DNA of 64,000 nt from Corynebacterium aquilae DSM 44791 (GTDB lineage Bacteria; Actinomycetota; Actinomycetes; Mycobacteriales; Mycobacteriaceae). The stretch lies in the NCBI RefSeq assembly GCF_001941445.1, contig NZ_CP009245.1:2131992-2195991 (forward strand), in the 5' to 3' direction. This document shows, in pieces, positions 25,944 to 35,394 of this stretch. How positions within the stretch are numbered: position 1 is the stretch's first letter; every line of letters begins with the position of its first letter. The notes below the pieces were generated by a model. It had not been told where the DNA came from, did no database searches, and saw only the letters and a program-made list of their open reading frames with translations. A program made the translations under genes and the position numbers.

Positions 25944-26972
25944 TTAGCGGGCGATGAGGGGTTGTTTTTCCCGGCGCGCGGCGGTGGGGGTGATGGCGAT
26001 GGTGGTGCGTGTTGGGTGGGTGAGGTGGCCGGGGCGGCGCCAGAGTCCCCGGGAGGCGATGGGGGCGATGCTCAAGCTGGGGTCGGTTTGGCGCATGGCG
26101 GTGATGACGTTGGCGTCGTCGCTGTAGATGCGGGTGAGTTCGGGCCAGGTTGTGTGGGCGAGGTGGAGGCTTTCACGGATCGCTGCGATGATGACGCAGG
26201 GGCTGGCTTCGAAGGTGTCGATGTGGGCTAGGGCGCTGGTGCCGGGGGCGTTGGCGGGCCGGATGATGGTGCAGCGGGCCCAGCTGGAGTGTCCGGATAC
26301 GGTGACGTCGATGCGGTTGTCACCAGTGGCGTGGCTGTGGGTGGCGGCGAATCCTGCGGGCAGTGGTTTTTGGCGCGGGGCTGTGTTCAGGGGCAGGTAG
26401 GCGACGGTATCGAGGCGTTCGAGTTCGAATCCGTAGTCGTAGAGGATGCGCCCGATGACGCTTCGTTTGGGTGCGAGCCCCGGGGTGGCGAAGGTGTTGG
26501 CCACAAGGGGGCCTTCCCAGTAGGCGCCGACGGTGTCGAGGAGGGTTTCGACGACGTCGCGGACGTGGGTGGAGGTTGGGTCTCCCGGCATGGGGTAAAT
26601 GTTTGCGCTGATGGTGATGTCGATCCAGGCGGGCTGGTCGGCGTCTTGGCTGGCGGGTAGGTGCAATTCGGCCCATCCCAGCACGTCGAGGGCGACGGTG
26701 GGGTCCTCCTGGCCGGCGGGGATGCTGCCCGGCAAGATGTCGCCTAAGCGTTGGGTGCCCTCGAGTTCTTGGGCGTCGTCGTTGACGCAGGCAAAGAGGC
26801 GAACCCGCCCGTGGGCGCCCAGCATGTCTTCGGTGAGCTGTTGCGTGGAGAAAGACAGGTCGTTGCTGCCGGTGATTTGCTGGCGGATGGCGCTGGAGTG
26901 CACGGCCAGGGCGGTCACGACTTCGCTGGTGGGTTGGTGGGGCTGGGGCTGGGTGATTTCGAGGATTCGCAT
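25944..26972 (-). CDS. Diverged acetyltransferase paralogue lacking the acetyl-CoA loop
   Basis: 342 residues from the ATG at 26972. The N-terminus (MRILEITQPQPHQ...) aligns in layout with that of the GNAT at 24103-25194: same start motif, QQ(I/Y)TG...DLS, and similar helices. The C-terminal strand-helix ending TWPELTRIYSDDANVITAM matches [19 protein letters not shown]. Where the paralogue has RHKGIGTA, this protein has an unrelated sequence (IDTFEASPCVIIAAI). It therefore probably cannot bind acetyl-CoA in the usual way. It is intact rather than frameshifted, which suggests a retained non-catalytic role. Confidence 0.65.
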   Translation of the reverse strand: MRILEITQPQPHQPTSEVVTALAVHSSAIRQQITGSNDLSFSTQQLTEDMLGAHGRVRLFACVNDDAQELEGTQRLGDILPGSIPAGQEDPTVALDVLGWAELHLPASQDADQPAWIDITISANIYPMPGDPTSTHVRDVVETLLDTVGAYWEGPLVANTFATPGLAPKRSVIGRILYDYGFELERLDTVAYLPLNTAPRQKPLPAGFAATHSHATGDNRIDVTVSGHSSWARCTIIRPANAPGTSALAHIDTFEASPCVIIAAIRESLHLAHTTWPELTRIYSDDANVITAMRQTDPSLSIAPIASRGLWRRPGHLTHPTRTTIAITPTAARREKQPLIAR

Positions 26973-27231
26973 TACCCACATTCCTAACATGAATCATGCG
27001 GTTTTTCGCGTGAATAGCCCCGCCAAATAGCCCCGCCACCTGCAAATATGCCCAAACAAACATATGACCTCACCCCCGAAATCATCACACCTTATCCCCC
27101 GGCATCCACCACCCCACCACCGATAAACGCCCCTTAGCCCAGGTCACCCCGCCCCCACCACACGCGCCACCCCAGCAGCACACCCCCACCACCACAGCTC
27201 ACACCACCCCCGCGCCGGCGGCAAAACTGTG

Positions 27232-27275
27232 AGCAAAAAACGCGCCCCGCAGCAGCTTTCACACCACCACGGGGC
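27232..27275 (-). terminator. Rho-independent terminator of proA
   Basis: A 6-base GC arm pair (27244-27249 with 27270-27275) read leftward is followed by GCG and six T (27239-27234). It lies 14 bases beyond the proA stop. The rest of the gap 26973-27231 is A/C-rich on the plus strand, with a short direct repeat of TAGCCCCGCCA near 27017-27040 and no gene. Confidence 0.6.
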
Positions 27276-27288
27276 ACCACCGGCACCA

Positions 27289-28602
27289 CTAGGGGCGAGT
27301 ATGCCCCTGCCCCCGCACAATCCACTTCGACGTGGTCAGCTCCGGCAACCCCATAGGCCCGCGGGCATGCAGCTTCTGCGTAGAAATGCCGATCTCCGCA
27401 CCCATGCCGTACTGCTCACCATCGGTAAACGCGGTGGAGGCATTGACATTGACGGCCGCCGAATCCACCTGGTCGACGAAGTAATCACACGTGTCAGTAT
27501 CGTGTGCGGCAATTGCGTCGGTATGCCCGGATGAGTAGCGGGCGATGTGCTCGCAGGCCGCTTCAACACCATCGACAATCTTGATGGCAATGTCCATGGA
27601 CAAGTACTCCTCTTCCCAGTCGGTCGATTCCGCAGGAATCAACCCATCGATGACCAGGTGACTGAGGTTGTCCACGTCCCCGTGAAGGCGCACACCTGCA
27701 CCAACCAAGGCGTCAACGACCCGCTGCTGGCTTGCCACCGGCAGCGACGCGTCGAGCAAAGCAGTTTCGGTCGCGTTACACACGCTCGGCCGGCGGGCCT
27801 TGCCGTTGACCAGCATCTCAATTGCTTGCTCAAGCTGTGCCTCGGTGGCACAGGACGCATCAATATAGAAGTGGCAGTTTCCGGTGCCGGTTTCGATCGC
27901 GGGAACCGTCGCACCGGTGACCACCGCCTCAATCAACCCCGCGCCACCACGCGGAATCACCACATCCACCAGCCCCCGGGCCGTGATCAAGTCCTGAACA
28001 GAATCGTGGGTCTGGCACGGCAGCAGCTGCACAATCTCTGCGGGAAAACCGTGCTCAACCGCAACATCCTGCAGAATTGCCACCAACGCCTGGTTGGAAG
28101 ACTCTGCAGACTTCGATCCGCGCAGCAGCGCCACGTTGCCCGACTTCAACGCCAACCCAAAAGCATCAACGGTGACATTGGGGCGCGCCTCATACACCAT
28201 GCCCATCACCCCCAACGGCACCCGCACCTGCGTCAATCGCAAACCATTAGCCAGGCGGCGACCACCCAACACCTCCCCCACCGGGTCAGGCAAATCCGCA
28301 ACCTGATTCAACCCGCTCGCAATCCCCGCAATCCGCTCCGGCGTCAACCGCAAACGATCCTGCAAAGACTCACTCATCCCCGCGGCAGCACCGCGGCGCA
28401 GATCCTGCTCATTAGCGGACAAAATCTCCTCCGCCCGCGCTTCAAGCGCCACCGCAGCCGCCCGCAGCAACGCATTTTTCTGCGTCGTCGTCGCCTGCGC
28501 CACCCGGCCCCGCACACAACGCGCGGCACGCGCCTTCGCTAACACTTCCTCGCGCTGGCGGGCACGCACATCATCATCACCGGTTAAACCTTGAGCAATC
28601 AT
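27289..28602 (-). CDS. proA: Glutamate-5-semialdehyde dehydrogenase (gamma-glutamyl phosphate reductase)
   Basis: 437 residues. The catalytic cysteine lies in RRPSVCNATETALLD (~Cys274). The NADPH-binding region includes GVMGMVYEARPNVTVDAFGLALKSGNVALLRGS. The end EIGISTQKLHARGPMGL is typical of ProA. It performs the second step of proline synthesis after ProB, whose gene lies 6.8 kb away across a nuclease/helicase pair. Its ATG at 28602 has no good ribosome site, but a TTAACT box seven bases upstream suggests a leaderless mRNA. Confidence 0.96.
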   Translation of the reverse strand: MIAQGLTGDDDVRARQREEVLAKARAARCVRGRVAQATTTQKNALLRAAAVALEARAEEILSANEQDLRRGAAAGMSESLQDRLRLTPERIAGIASGLNQVADLPDPVGEVLGGRRLANGLRLTQVRVPLGVMGMVYEARPNVTVDAFGLALKSGNVALLRGSKSAESSNQALVAILQDVAVEHGFPAEIVQLLPCQTHDSVQDLITARGLVDVVIPRGGAGLIEAVVTGATVPAIETGTGNCHFYIDASCATEAQLEQAIEMLVNGKARRPSVCNATETALLDASLPVASQQRVVDALVGAGVRLHGDVDNLSHLVIDGLIPAESTDWEEEYLSMDIAIKIVDGVEAACEHIARYSSGHTDAIAAHDTDTCDYFVDQVDSAAVNVNASTAFTDGEQYGMGAEIGISTQKLHARGPMGLPELTTSKWIVRGQGHTRP

Positions 28603-28609
28603 GCCCCAT

Positions 28610-28615
28610 AGTTAA
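28610..28615 (-). promoter_or_regulatory. -10 box for leaderless proA
   Basis: Minus-strand TTAACT ends seven bases before the proA ATG. No ribosome site is present, consistent with transcription starting at the start codon. Confidence 0.35.
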
Positions 28616-28743
28616 GCACGAAAAAACACCCCACATCCCCCAAAACCCACACCACCACACACCCCCACACCCACACCACACCCACACCCACGCACACCCC
28701 AGCCAAAAAACACAGATTCGCCCCGCGTTTGCGCACCGGAATC

Positions 28744-28749
28744 TATTGT
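28744..28749 (+). promoter_or_regulatory. -10 box for the leaderless nuclease gene
   Basis: TATTGT ends eight bases before the ATG at 28758, so the transcript would start at the codon itself. Between this and proA lies a 55-base stretch of only A and C (28637-28691). Confidence 0.4.
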
Positions 28750-28757
28750 GGAAAACC

Positions 28758-31700
28758 ATGGGACGTTTTCAGCCACTCATCGACGCCATCACCGCCGCCA
28801 AGAAAAACAACCCCCTGCAGGCAATCCACGTACTGTGCATGCCCGGCGCGCGCGACGACATCATCACCGCCCTCGCCGCGCACACCCCCATGGCAGGCGT
28901 CAGCGTCTCCGCGCTATCAACCTACGTCAACGAGCGCAGCCGGCGGCCCATCGCCTCCCGCATGTTCATCGCCCACCACATCGCCCGCCTCTTGGCCACC
29001 GACAACGACGCCAGCCACGCATTTTTCCAGGCAGGCATCGCCGACAGCCCCGCCACCTGGCTCTCCCTCGTCGACATCGTCGAACGCGTCCTGCTGATCC
29101 CCACCGAATACCGCCACCGCACCAACGGCCAACGGCTGCCCCACCACGTCGACCAGCTCGCCACCCTCGTCGCCACAGCCGCCCACACCCACGGGCTTAT
29201 CACCGGCGCCGAAGCCTGGGAAGCCGCCGCCCAGAACCCGGCTAACGCGCACCGCTTCGCCGTGGACATCCTCCCCCAAACCATCACCGAACGTGACTTC
29301 CTTCGCCGCGCCACCGACCTCACCCACCTAGACACCCTTGGGCCTGCCACCTCTGATATCACCGTGGTGTCCACCGCCGAAGAACGCGACGAAGCAGCAG
29401 CAGCCGTCGACGCCGTCCGCCGCGCCCTGCTGGCAGGCATCCCACCGCACCGCATCGCGCTGGCCTACACCGACGATGCCCTCCTGGCCTACCTGCGCAT
29501 GGAAGCCGCCGACACCCCCCTTGCCGGCCCCACCCTCGGCAGCCGGCTCAGCGAACCCCTCATCCGCGCCTTCCACGCGCTAACCAGCCTCGACCCCACC
29601 CACATCGACACCAACCTGCTCGTCGAAGCGCTCAACACCAACACCATCACCACCCGCGGCGGCAGCCCCAACCCAGCCACCCTCGAACGCATCGCCCGCA
29701 CCCACCCCCGCAGCCTGCCACCGGTGAGCACAGACACCGACGACACCACCGCCACAGCCCTGCGCTGGGCGACAGCCGTCATCGACGACATCCGCCGCAT
29801 TCACGCCGCAGAGACCTTCACTAGCCTCGCCGACGCCCTGACCCATCTGGTCCGCACCCACCTCACCCCCACCCACGCGCCCACCAACACCGACCCCACC
29901 CACGCCTCCTACGCCCTCATCAACAACGTCATCGCGCAACTGCGCACCCTGCCCGGTGCCCTGGGCCCACAGGGAGTAGCCGGCGCCCTCGAACTGGTCA
30001 CCCAATCCCTCTCCATCCCCCGCGAACCCACCACCCAAGGACCCACCCTGGGCCCACTACCCCACGTGCTCGGCCGCGACCTCGACCTGCTCGTCATCGC
30101 AGGCACCTCCTCGACCACCCTGCCCCAAGCCGTCAAAGAACACTCCGCCATCACCTTCGCCCAACTCGACACCGACACCGCCAAGGAAGTCCAACACCAA
30201 AAAGACCTCCTAGAAACAGCACTACAAACCGCCAGCCGCGTCCTGGCCACCACCCGCCGCACCAGCATCACCGGCGGCACCTACCGGCCCTCCCGCTGGC
30301 TGCCCGACCCACAACCCGCCACCGCCACCACCCACCGGGGAGCCGCCTACCGCTGGCGCCACCACACCGGGGCCGACTACAACCTGCGCGAAGACGCCCA
30401 CGCCATCTACTCCACCCGCGTCATCTCCCAAAACCTCGCCCCCACAGACAGCATCGACAGCGACATCGACGCCCAAGCCCGGCGCGCCCGCGCCCTCCAC
30501 CACGCCCGCACCACCGGCGAACACACCGGGGACGGCCGCGAATACAACGGCTTCGTCGGCCCCCTGCAACGCATGCTCAGCGAGCAGGCCCAATTCAGCG
30601 CCTCAGCGCTGGAAAACTACGCCAACTTCCCCTACGAATTCTTCCTCACCCACGAATGCCGGGCCTTTATGCCGGACTCCCCCTTCGACCCGGAAGGCAT
30701 CAACCCCCGCGACCGCGGCACCTGGATGCACGCCATCGTGCAAAACTTCACCAACCAGCTGTGGGAGATCCACCCGGAGTCCACCGCCCCCTTCGCCTTC
30801 GACCCCGCCACCCGCCGCATCCTCGTCCAACCCGCCGCCCCCTACCGCGCACAGCCCAACACCACCCCCGCAGACGGCATGCTCGACCTCGGATTAAACA
30901 CCCCAGCCCAGGCGGGGGCCCGCATCCTGAACGTGCAGGAATTCGCCGAACTCGAACAACACCTCGGCCAGGACGCGCTGGGATCCTGGACGCTGGAAAC
31001 CATCCCACCCGACCGGCAGCGCGCCCGGGAGCTCCTTTCCGCCACCGTGCAAGCCGAACTGCAGCAGCACGCCGACATGCTCGACGCGCTTCAGCCCGCG
31101 GCCCGCAGCCACATCGAAGACTTCCTCCGCACCACCGCCGCCGCCTGGTTCGACCACGAATTTTCCAACTACGCCGAAGGGTGGGTGCCCCTAGCCAGCG
31201 AGCTGAACTTCGGCACCTACAGCGACGGGCGCGCCCACACCGGCTTTGAAAACGCCCGCATCACCACCGACCAGCACGACATCCGCATCCGCGGATCCAT
31301 CGACCGCATCGAATTCAACACCCACGACCGCTCCATCCGGCTCGTCGACTACAAATCCGGGCGCGCCCCATCACGCACAGACAACACCATCCGCCTCCAG
31401 CTGCCTTTCTACGGCGAAGCTTTCCGCCTCACCGGCCAGCTCACCGCCCCCGCCCCCGGGCTGAAAACCGCCTGGAGACTGTCCTGCGATCTCACCGGGG
31501 TCAAAAACCACCCCGACCTAAAAGGCCGCTACCTGTACCTGCGTTCACTATCCGAAGATCCCTGCGTCGATGCGGATCTTTCCACCGCCACCCGCGCCGA
31601 ATTCCACCGCACTGTTAACGCGCTGCTCAACGGGATGGCCGCCGGATACGCTCCCCCACGCCCGCACAGCGACGGATCCAACTTCATGCGTTTCCTCGAC

Positions 31701-31835
31701 GACCTGGAAGTCCGCCTCGGCTATGCCAGCTACGACCAGCAAGCCCACGCTCTGGCGGCCGACAGCCCCGTAGACGCCTTCGCCACGGATAATCCCACTT
31801 TCACCACCGACAGCACCGACCCCGCCGACCGCTGA
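28758..31835 (+). CDS. AddB-like protein: degenerate helicase with C-terminal PD-(D/E)XK nuclease
   Basis: 1025 residues from the ATG at 28758 (TTG 28746 also in frame). The N-terminal region has UvrD-like sequence, but the P-loop position reads CMPGARDDI and lacks the Gly-Lys-Thr/Ser of Walker A, so the motor should be inactive. The C-terminus has the RecB-type nuclease core: IRGSIDRIEF, then LVDYKSGRAP (~860-868), then LQLPFYGEAF. This is the layout of AddB. The four cysteines of the AddB iron-sulfur site are not apparent; the expected CPYxFFL segment reads FPYEFFL. The gene lies 29 bases ahead of an AddA-like helicase. Confidence 0.82.
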   Translation: MGRFQPLIDAITAAKKNNPLQAIHVLCMPGARDDIITALAAHTPMAGVSVSALSTYVNERSRRPIASRMFIAHHIARLLATDNDASHAFFQAGIADSPATWLSLVDIVERVLLIPTEYRHRTNGQRLPHHVDQLATLVATAAHTHGLITGAEAWEAAAQNPANAHRFAVDILPQTITERDFLRRATDLTHLDTLGPATSDITVVSTAEERDEAAAAVDAVRRALLAGIPPHRIALAYTDDALLAYLRMEAADTPLAGPTLGSRLSEPLIRAFHALTSLDPTHIDTNLLVEALNTNTITTRGGSPNPATLERIARTHPRSLPPVSTDTDDTTATALRWATAVIDDIRRIHAAETFTSLADALTHLVRTHLTPTHAPTNTDPTHASYALINNVIAQLRTLPGALGPQGVAGALELVTQSLSIPREPTTQGPTLGPLPHVLGRDLDLLVIAGTSSTTLPQAVKEHSAITFAQLDTDTAKEVQHQKDLLETALQTASRVLATTRRTSITGGTYRPSRWLPDPQPATATTHRGAAYRWRHHTGADYNLREDAHAIYSTRVISQNLAPTDSIDSDIDAQARRARALHHARTTGEHTGDGREYNGFVGPLQRMLSEQAQFSASALENYANFPYEFFLTHECRAFMPDSPFDPEGINPRDRGTWMHAIVQNFTNQLWEIHPESTAPFAFDPATRRILVQPAAPYRAQPNTTPADGMLDLGLNTPAQAGARILNVQEFAELEQHLGQDALGSWTLETIPPDRQRARELLSATVQAELQQHADMLDALQPAARSHIEDFLRTTAAAWFDHEFSNYAEGWVPLASELNFGTYSDGRAHTGFENARITTDQHDIRIRGSIDRIEFNTHDRSIRLVDYKSGRAPSRTDNTIRLQLPFYGEAFRLTGQLTAPAPGLKTAWRLSCDLTGVKNHPDLKGRYLYLRSLSEDPCVDADLSTATRAEFHRTVNALLNGMAAGYAPPRPHSDGSNFMRFLDDLEVRLGYASYDQQAHALAADSPVDAFATDNPTFTTDSTDPADR

Positions 31836-31864
31836 AAGCTCAGCACAACCCCCAGGACGACACC

Positions 31865-34800
31865 ATGACGACTTCCGCGCCGACCCTGAGCGACCACAGC
31901 GCCCGCGACAGCATCACCCACGAAACCGACACCACCTTGTTCGTCGAAGCGGGTGCCGGCTCGGGCAAAACCCACCACCTCGTCGAGCGACTCATCACCC
32001 TCATCGTCGACGACGGCGTCCCCATCGAAGCCATCGCGGCAATCACCTTCACCAACAAAGCAGCCGACGAGCTAACCGACCGGCTGCACCGCGCGCTCAG
32101 CTCCATTGCCGCCGACGGCCAACTGGTCTCCCCGCACGCCGACCAGCCCCGAACCTTTTCAGATCCGCAGCAAGCCCGCGCTCGGGCCCGCCGCGCGGTA
32201 GAAAACCTGCCCGGCGCCGCCATCGAAACCCTGCACGCCTTCTGCCAGCGCATCCTGACCCGGTACCCGCTGGAAGCCCATATCCCGCCGACGTTTACCG
32301 TCGCCGACGGATTCCAGCCCCGCCCAGGGCTCAGCGTCATCGACACCCTGATTCACCACGCCACCGAAGCACGCACCGACGAGCACGGCTCCACCATCTA
32401 CGACGACTCCGGCGAGGTGTGCTACGCCCACAATGAGAACATCGACACCGCCTTACGTTTCCTGCTGGGCCAAGGGGTCAGCCCGCGGGCGCTGAAAAAA
32501 TTCGAAAACTTTCTCGCCGAACGCTGGAGCGAACTCGCCCACCTCACCCCCAGCCGCGAACCCGAACCCACCCCATTTACAGACGAGTTCCTCCAACAGC
32601 GCATTGGTGCGCTGCGGGTGCTAGCGGAGGCGAAAAAGGATCCCACCGTCACTGACCCACTCAACGACGTCATCGTCTCCCTGACAGAATTCCTCAACCA
32701 CGCCCTGTCGCTCAATGTGGCCTCCCGCGCCACGCTCGCCTGGCCGAAACCCAGCGGCCTAAAAAAGCTCGGCACCGCAGCCCAATGGAACGGCATCACC
32801 AAAGTCCGCCAGGGCATCAGCGAACAAATTGACCTCATCTCGCAACGGGCAGCCGGTTTTCAACGCCAAGCCCTCGCAGTGCTGCGCGACGAACTGATCA
32901 CCCAGGTCCCCCAGGCCGCCCGCGACCGAATCACCCGCGGCGACCTGCAGTACCACGACCTGCTGTTCCTCGTCGATGACATGCTGCAGCGCGATGCAAG
33001 CGTGGCCGCCGCACTCCACCAGCAATACCAACGCATCCTCATCGACGAATTTCAAGACACCGACCCGGTGCAGCTGCGCATCGCCACAGCCATCACCAAA
33101 GACCCGCACTCCCAGCAGCCCGTGGCGGGAAGCCTGTTTACCGTCGGCGACCCCAAACAGGCCATCTACCGTTTCCGTGACGCCGACATCGACACCTACC
33201 TGGCGGCGCGGACCGAACTCGGCGCCAACACCAAAACCTTAAGCACCAACTTCCGTTCCGCCCCGGCGGTACTGGACTGGGTCAATGAATTCTTCGACCA
33301 CTGGCTGCACACCATCAACACCTCCACCACAAACCCCGACTCCCCGGCCCCACAGGTCGAATTCCAGCCCTTAAACCCCCGGCCCGGAGCCAGCAACGAC
33401 GGCTACGGCGCCTGGGCCATCGTGGCGAAAACCCCCGGCACGGCCGCCCAGACCAACAGCCGCGGCACCATTGTCGGGTGCCCCGACGTGGCCCCATCCG
33501 GGGGCTCCGGGGCCGCCCACCTGACCATCGCCCACACCATCCGGGCGCTGGCCACCGGGGACGTCTCCGCGTTTGCCGGCCTACCGGAAGTTGAACCCTG
33601 CCCCCTCGACGACATCGTGGTACTCGTCGCGGCCCACCAAAAAGCGCGCGACCTGATGCGCCTGCTGGGTTCGCTCAACATCCCCTACCAGTCCGAAGGC
33701 TCCACCCTGGCCTACGCCGGCGCTGAAGTCGAGGCCTTGCACTGTGTCCTCTACGCCATCGCCCACCCCGACAACGCCTTCGGCATCGCCGCCAGCCTGC
33801 GCAGCCCACTATTCGGCATCAGCGATACCCAACTCGCCGAGTACTCCTACGCCCACCCCGATTTCCCCTTCACCACCCCACCCCCGGATGAAGATCACAG
33901 CCTGGTGGCTGATGCGCTGCGCACCCTGACGCGGCTGCGTCAGGACACCCGCGGGATGGATACCGGAGAAATCGTCAGTTTCGTAACCCGCGAACTTCAG
34001 GTGCGTGCCGTGGCCTGCGCCATGGAAAACTACGCCGACGACGCGCTACGCCGCATCGATTTTGTGCTCGCCCAGGCCCGGGCTTTTGCCGACAACACCC
34101 AAGGCTCCCTCCGTAGCTACCTGCAGTGGGTGGACTCTATTCACAACCCGGATGTCTCAGTGCCGGTCGAAACCACCGAGTCGGCGCGCACCGGGTGCGT
34201 GACCATCATGACCATCCACGCCGCCAAGGGGCGGGAATTCCCCGTCGTCATCCTGGACGGGCTCAGCGACCAGGAAAACTCCAACCCGCAACACACCGCA
34301 GGGTTTTCCCCAGATCGCACCCGCATCGATTTCAAGGTTGGTGGGTGCGAAACCTCCGGCTACGCCGACTGGCTCGACAGCGAAAAACAGGCCCGCACCG
34401 CAGAGCTGGCGCGCCTGTTCTATGTGGGTGCCACCCGCGCCAAAAAGATGCTGTTCGTACCGATCATTCCGCGGCTGACCACCAAGGCCGTGACCAGTGA
34501 GCTGACCGGGGAGGAAATCCGGGTGGCCTACAGCAACTCCAAAGGCGCCACGCTTTTCCGCTACCTGCAAGAACACGACTCCCTGGCGCGGTGCGCCTGC
34601 GATATTTCCCTGCCCGAACCGTTGGATCTCGACGAGGCTGCGCGCCAGCCGTTCCCGGAGGACGTCTATGAGCGCATCGACGCCGCCAACAGCACCATCG
34701 CCACCGTGACTGCTGCGGCCCCGCGCCGACGCGGGGTGACCTCCTTGGTGCACGGCGAGGACACCACGCTGGAGCCACTGGCCGGTTTCGCCGAGCTACC

Positions 34801-35302
34801 CTCGCTGCCCGGCGCCAATCGCCCCGAGCACGGCACCGACTACGGCACGGCCCTCCACCTGGCGATGGAACGCATTTCTGTGGCTGAAGTCGATAAGGAT
34901 CTTCAGGCCAGCATCGCCGCCGCCATCGCCGATACCGCGGTGGCGCTGAACCCGAAGCAACACGAAGCGTTGACACAAGACGTCCGCATGCTGCTGATGG
35001 ATCCACACGTGCGGGCAGCGCTTAAGGCCCCGAATCATCGAGAATTGCCGGTGTTGGGCACCCTGGCCGACGGCACCGTGGTCGATGGTGTGATCGACCT
35101 GTTGTATCGAGAAAGCGACGGGTGGGTCATCGCTGACTACAAGACCGACGCCGGGGTATCTGACCGCACTCGGCTGGAGTACTTCCACCAGCTCAAAACC
35201 TATGCGGATCTGATCAGCCGTACGCTAGGCGAGCCCGTCAAGCGCCTGGAATTGCTGTTCTTGCGGGAGCAGCACGTGCAGATTCAGACACTGAGCGTGT
35301 AA
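31865..35302 (+). CDS. AddA-like UvrD/RecB superfamily helicase-nuclease
   Basis: 1145 residues. Superfamily 1A motifs are all present: Walker A EAGAGSGKT (~28-36), TFTNKAADEL (Ia), IDEFQDTDP (~392-400), VGDPKQAIYRFR (~427-438), STNFRS, TIMTIHAAKGREF (~780) and LFYVGATRAKK. The C-terminal RecB-type nuclease domain has GTALHLAMERI and VVDGVIDLLY...VIADYKTD (~1090). Together with its AddB-like neighbour it should form a two-subunit helicase-nuclease that resects double-strand breaks and degrades linear foreign DNA. Two visible nuclease motifs and one intact motor fit AddAB rather than mycobacterial AdnAB, which has two motors. AGGACG precedes the ATG. Confidence 0.88.
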   Translation: MTTSAPTLSDHSARDSITHETDTTLFVEAGAGSGKTHHLVERLITLIVDDGVPIEAIAAITFTNKAADELTDRLHRALSSIAADGQLVSPHADQPRTFSDPQQARARARRAVENLPGAAIETLHAFCQRILTRYPLEAHIPPTFTVADGFQPRPGLSVIDTLIHHATEARTDEHGSTIYDDSGEVCYAHNENIDTALRFLLGQGVSPRALKKFENFLAERWSELAHLTPSREPEPTPFTDEFLQQRIGALRVLAEAKKDPTVTDPLNDVIVSLTEFLNHALSLNVASRATLAWPKPSGLKKLGTAAQWNGITKVRQGISEQIDLISQRAAGFQRQALAVLRDELITQVPQAARDRITRGDLQYHDLLFLVDDMLQRDASVAAALHQQYQRILIDEFQDTDPVQLRIATAITKDPHSQQPVAGSLFTVGDPKQAIYRFRDADIDTYLAARTELGANTKTLSTNFRSAPAVLDWVNEFFDHWLHTINTSTTNPDSPAPQVEFQPLNPRPGASNDGYGAWAIVAKTPGTAAQTNSRGTIVGCPDVAPSGGSGAAHLTIAHTIRALATGDVSAFAGLPEVEPCPLDDIVVLVAAHQKARDLMRLLGSLNIPYQSEGSTLAYAGAEVEALHCVLYAIAHPDNAFGIAASLRSPLFGISDTQLAEYSYAHPDFPFTTPPPDEDHSLVADALRTLTRLRQDTRGMDTGEIVSFVTRELQVRAVACAMENYADDALRRIDFVLAQARAFADNTQGSLRSYLQWVDSIHNPDVSVPVETTESARTGCVTIMTIHAAKGREFPVVILDGLSDQENSNPQHTAGFSPDRTRIDFKVGGCETSGYADWLDSEKQARTAELARLFYVGATRAKKMLFVPIIPRLTTKAVTSELTGEEIRVAYSNSKGATLFRYLQEHDSLARCACDISLPEPLDLDEAARQPFPEDVYERIDAANSTIATVTAAAPRRRGVTSLVHGEDTTLEPLAGFAELPSLPGANRPEHGTDYGTALHLAMERISVAEVDKDLQASIAAAIADTAVALNPKQHEALTQDVRMLLMDPHVRAALKAPNHRELPVLGTLADGTVVDGVIDLLYRESDGWVIADYKTDAGVSDRTRLEYFHQLKTYADLISRTLGEPVKRLELLFLREQHVQIQTLSV

Positions 35303-35340
35303 GCGTGGCTTTCAAGCGCACAAAATAGCGCGACCAACAG

Positions 35341-35387
35341 CTGCCCGGCCCCACCTATCTTGCGAAGGTGAGGCCGGGCAGGTGTTT
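35341..35387. terminator. Bidirectional terminator between the helicase gene and proB
   Basis: A 16-base inverted repeat with one mismatch (35341-35356 with 35366-35381) is followed by GTGTTTTT on the plus strand. It lies between the converging helicase and proB genes. Confidence 0.8.
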
Positions 35388-35394
35388 TTGGGGT

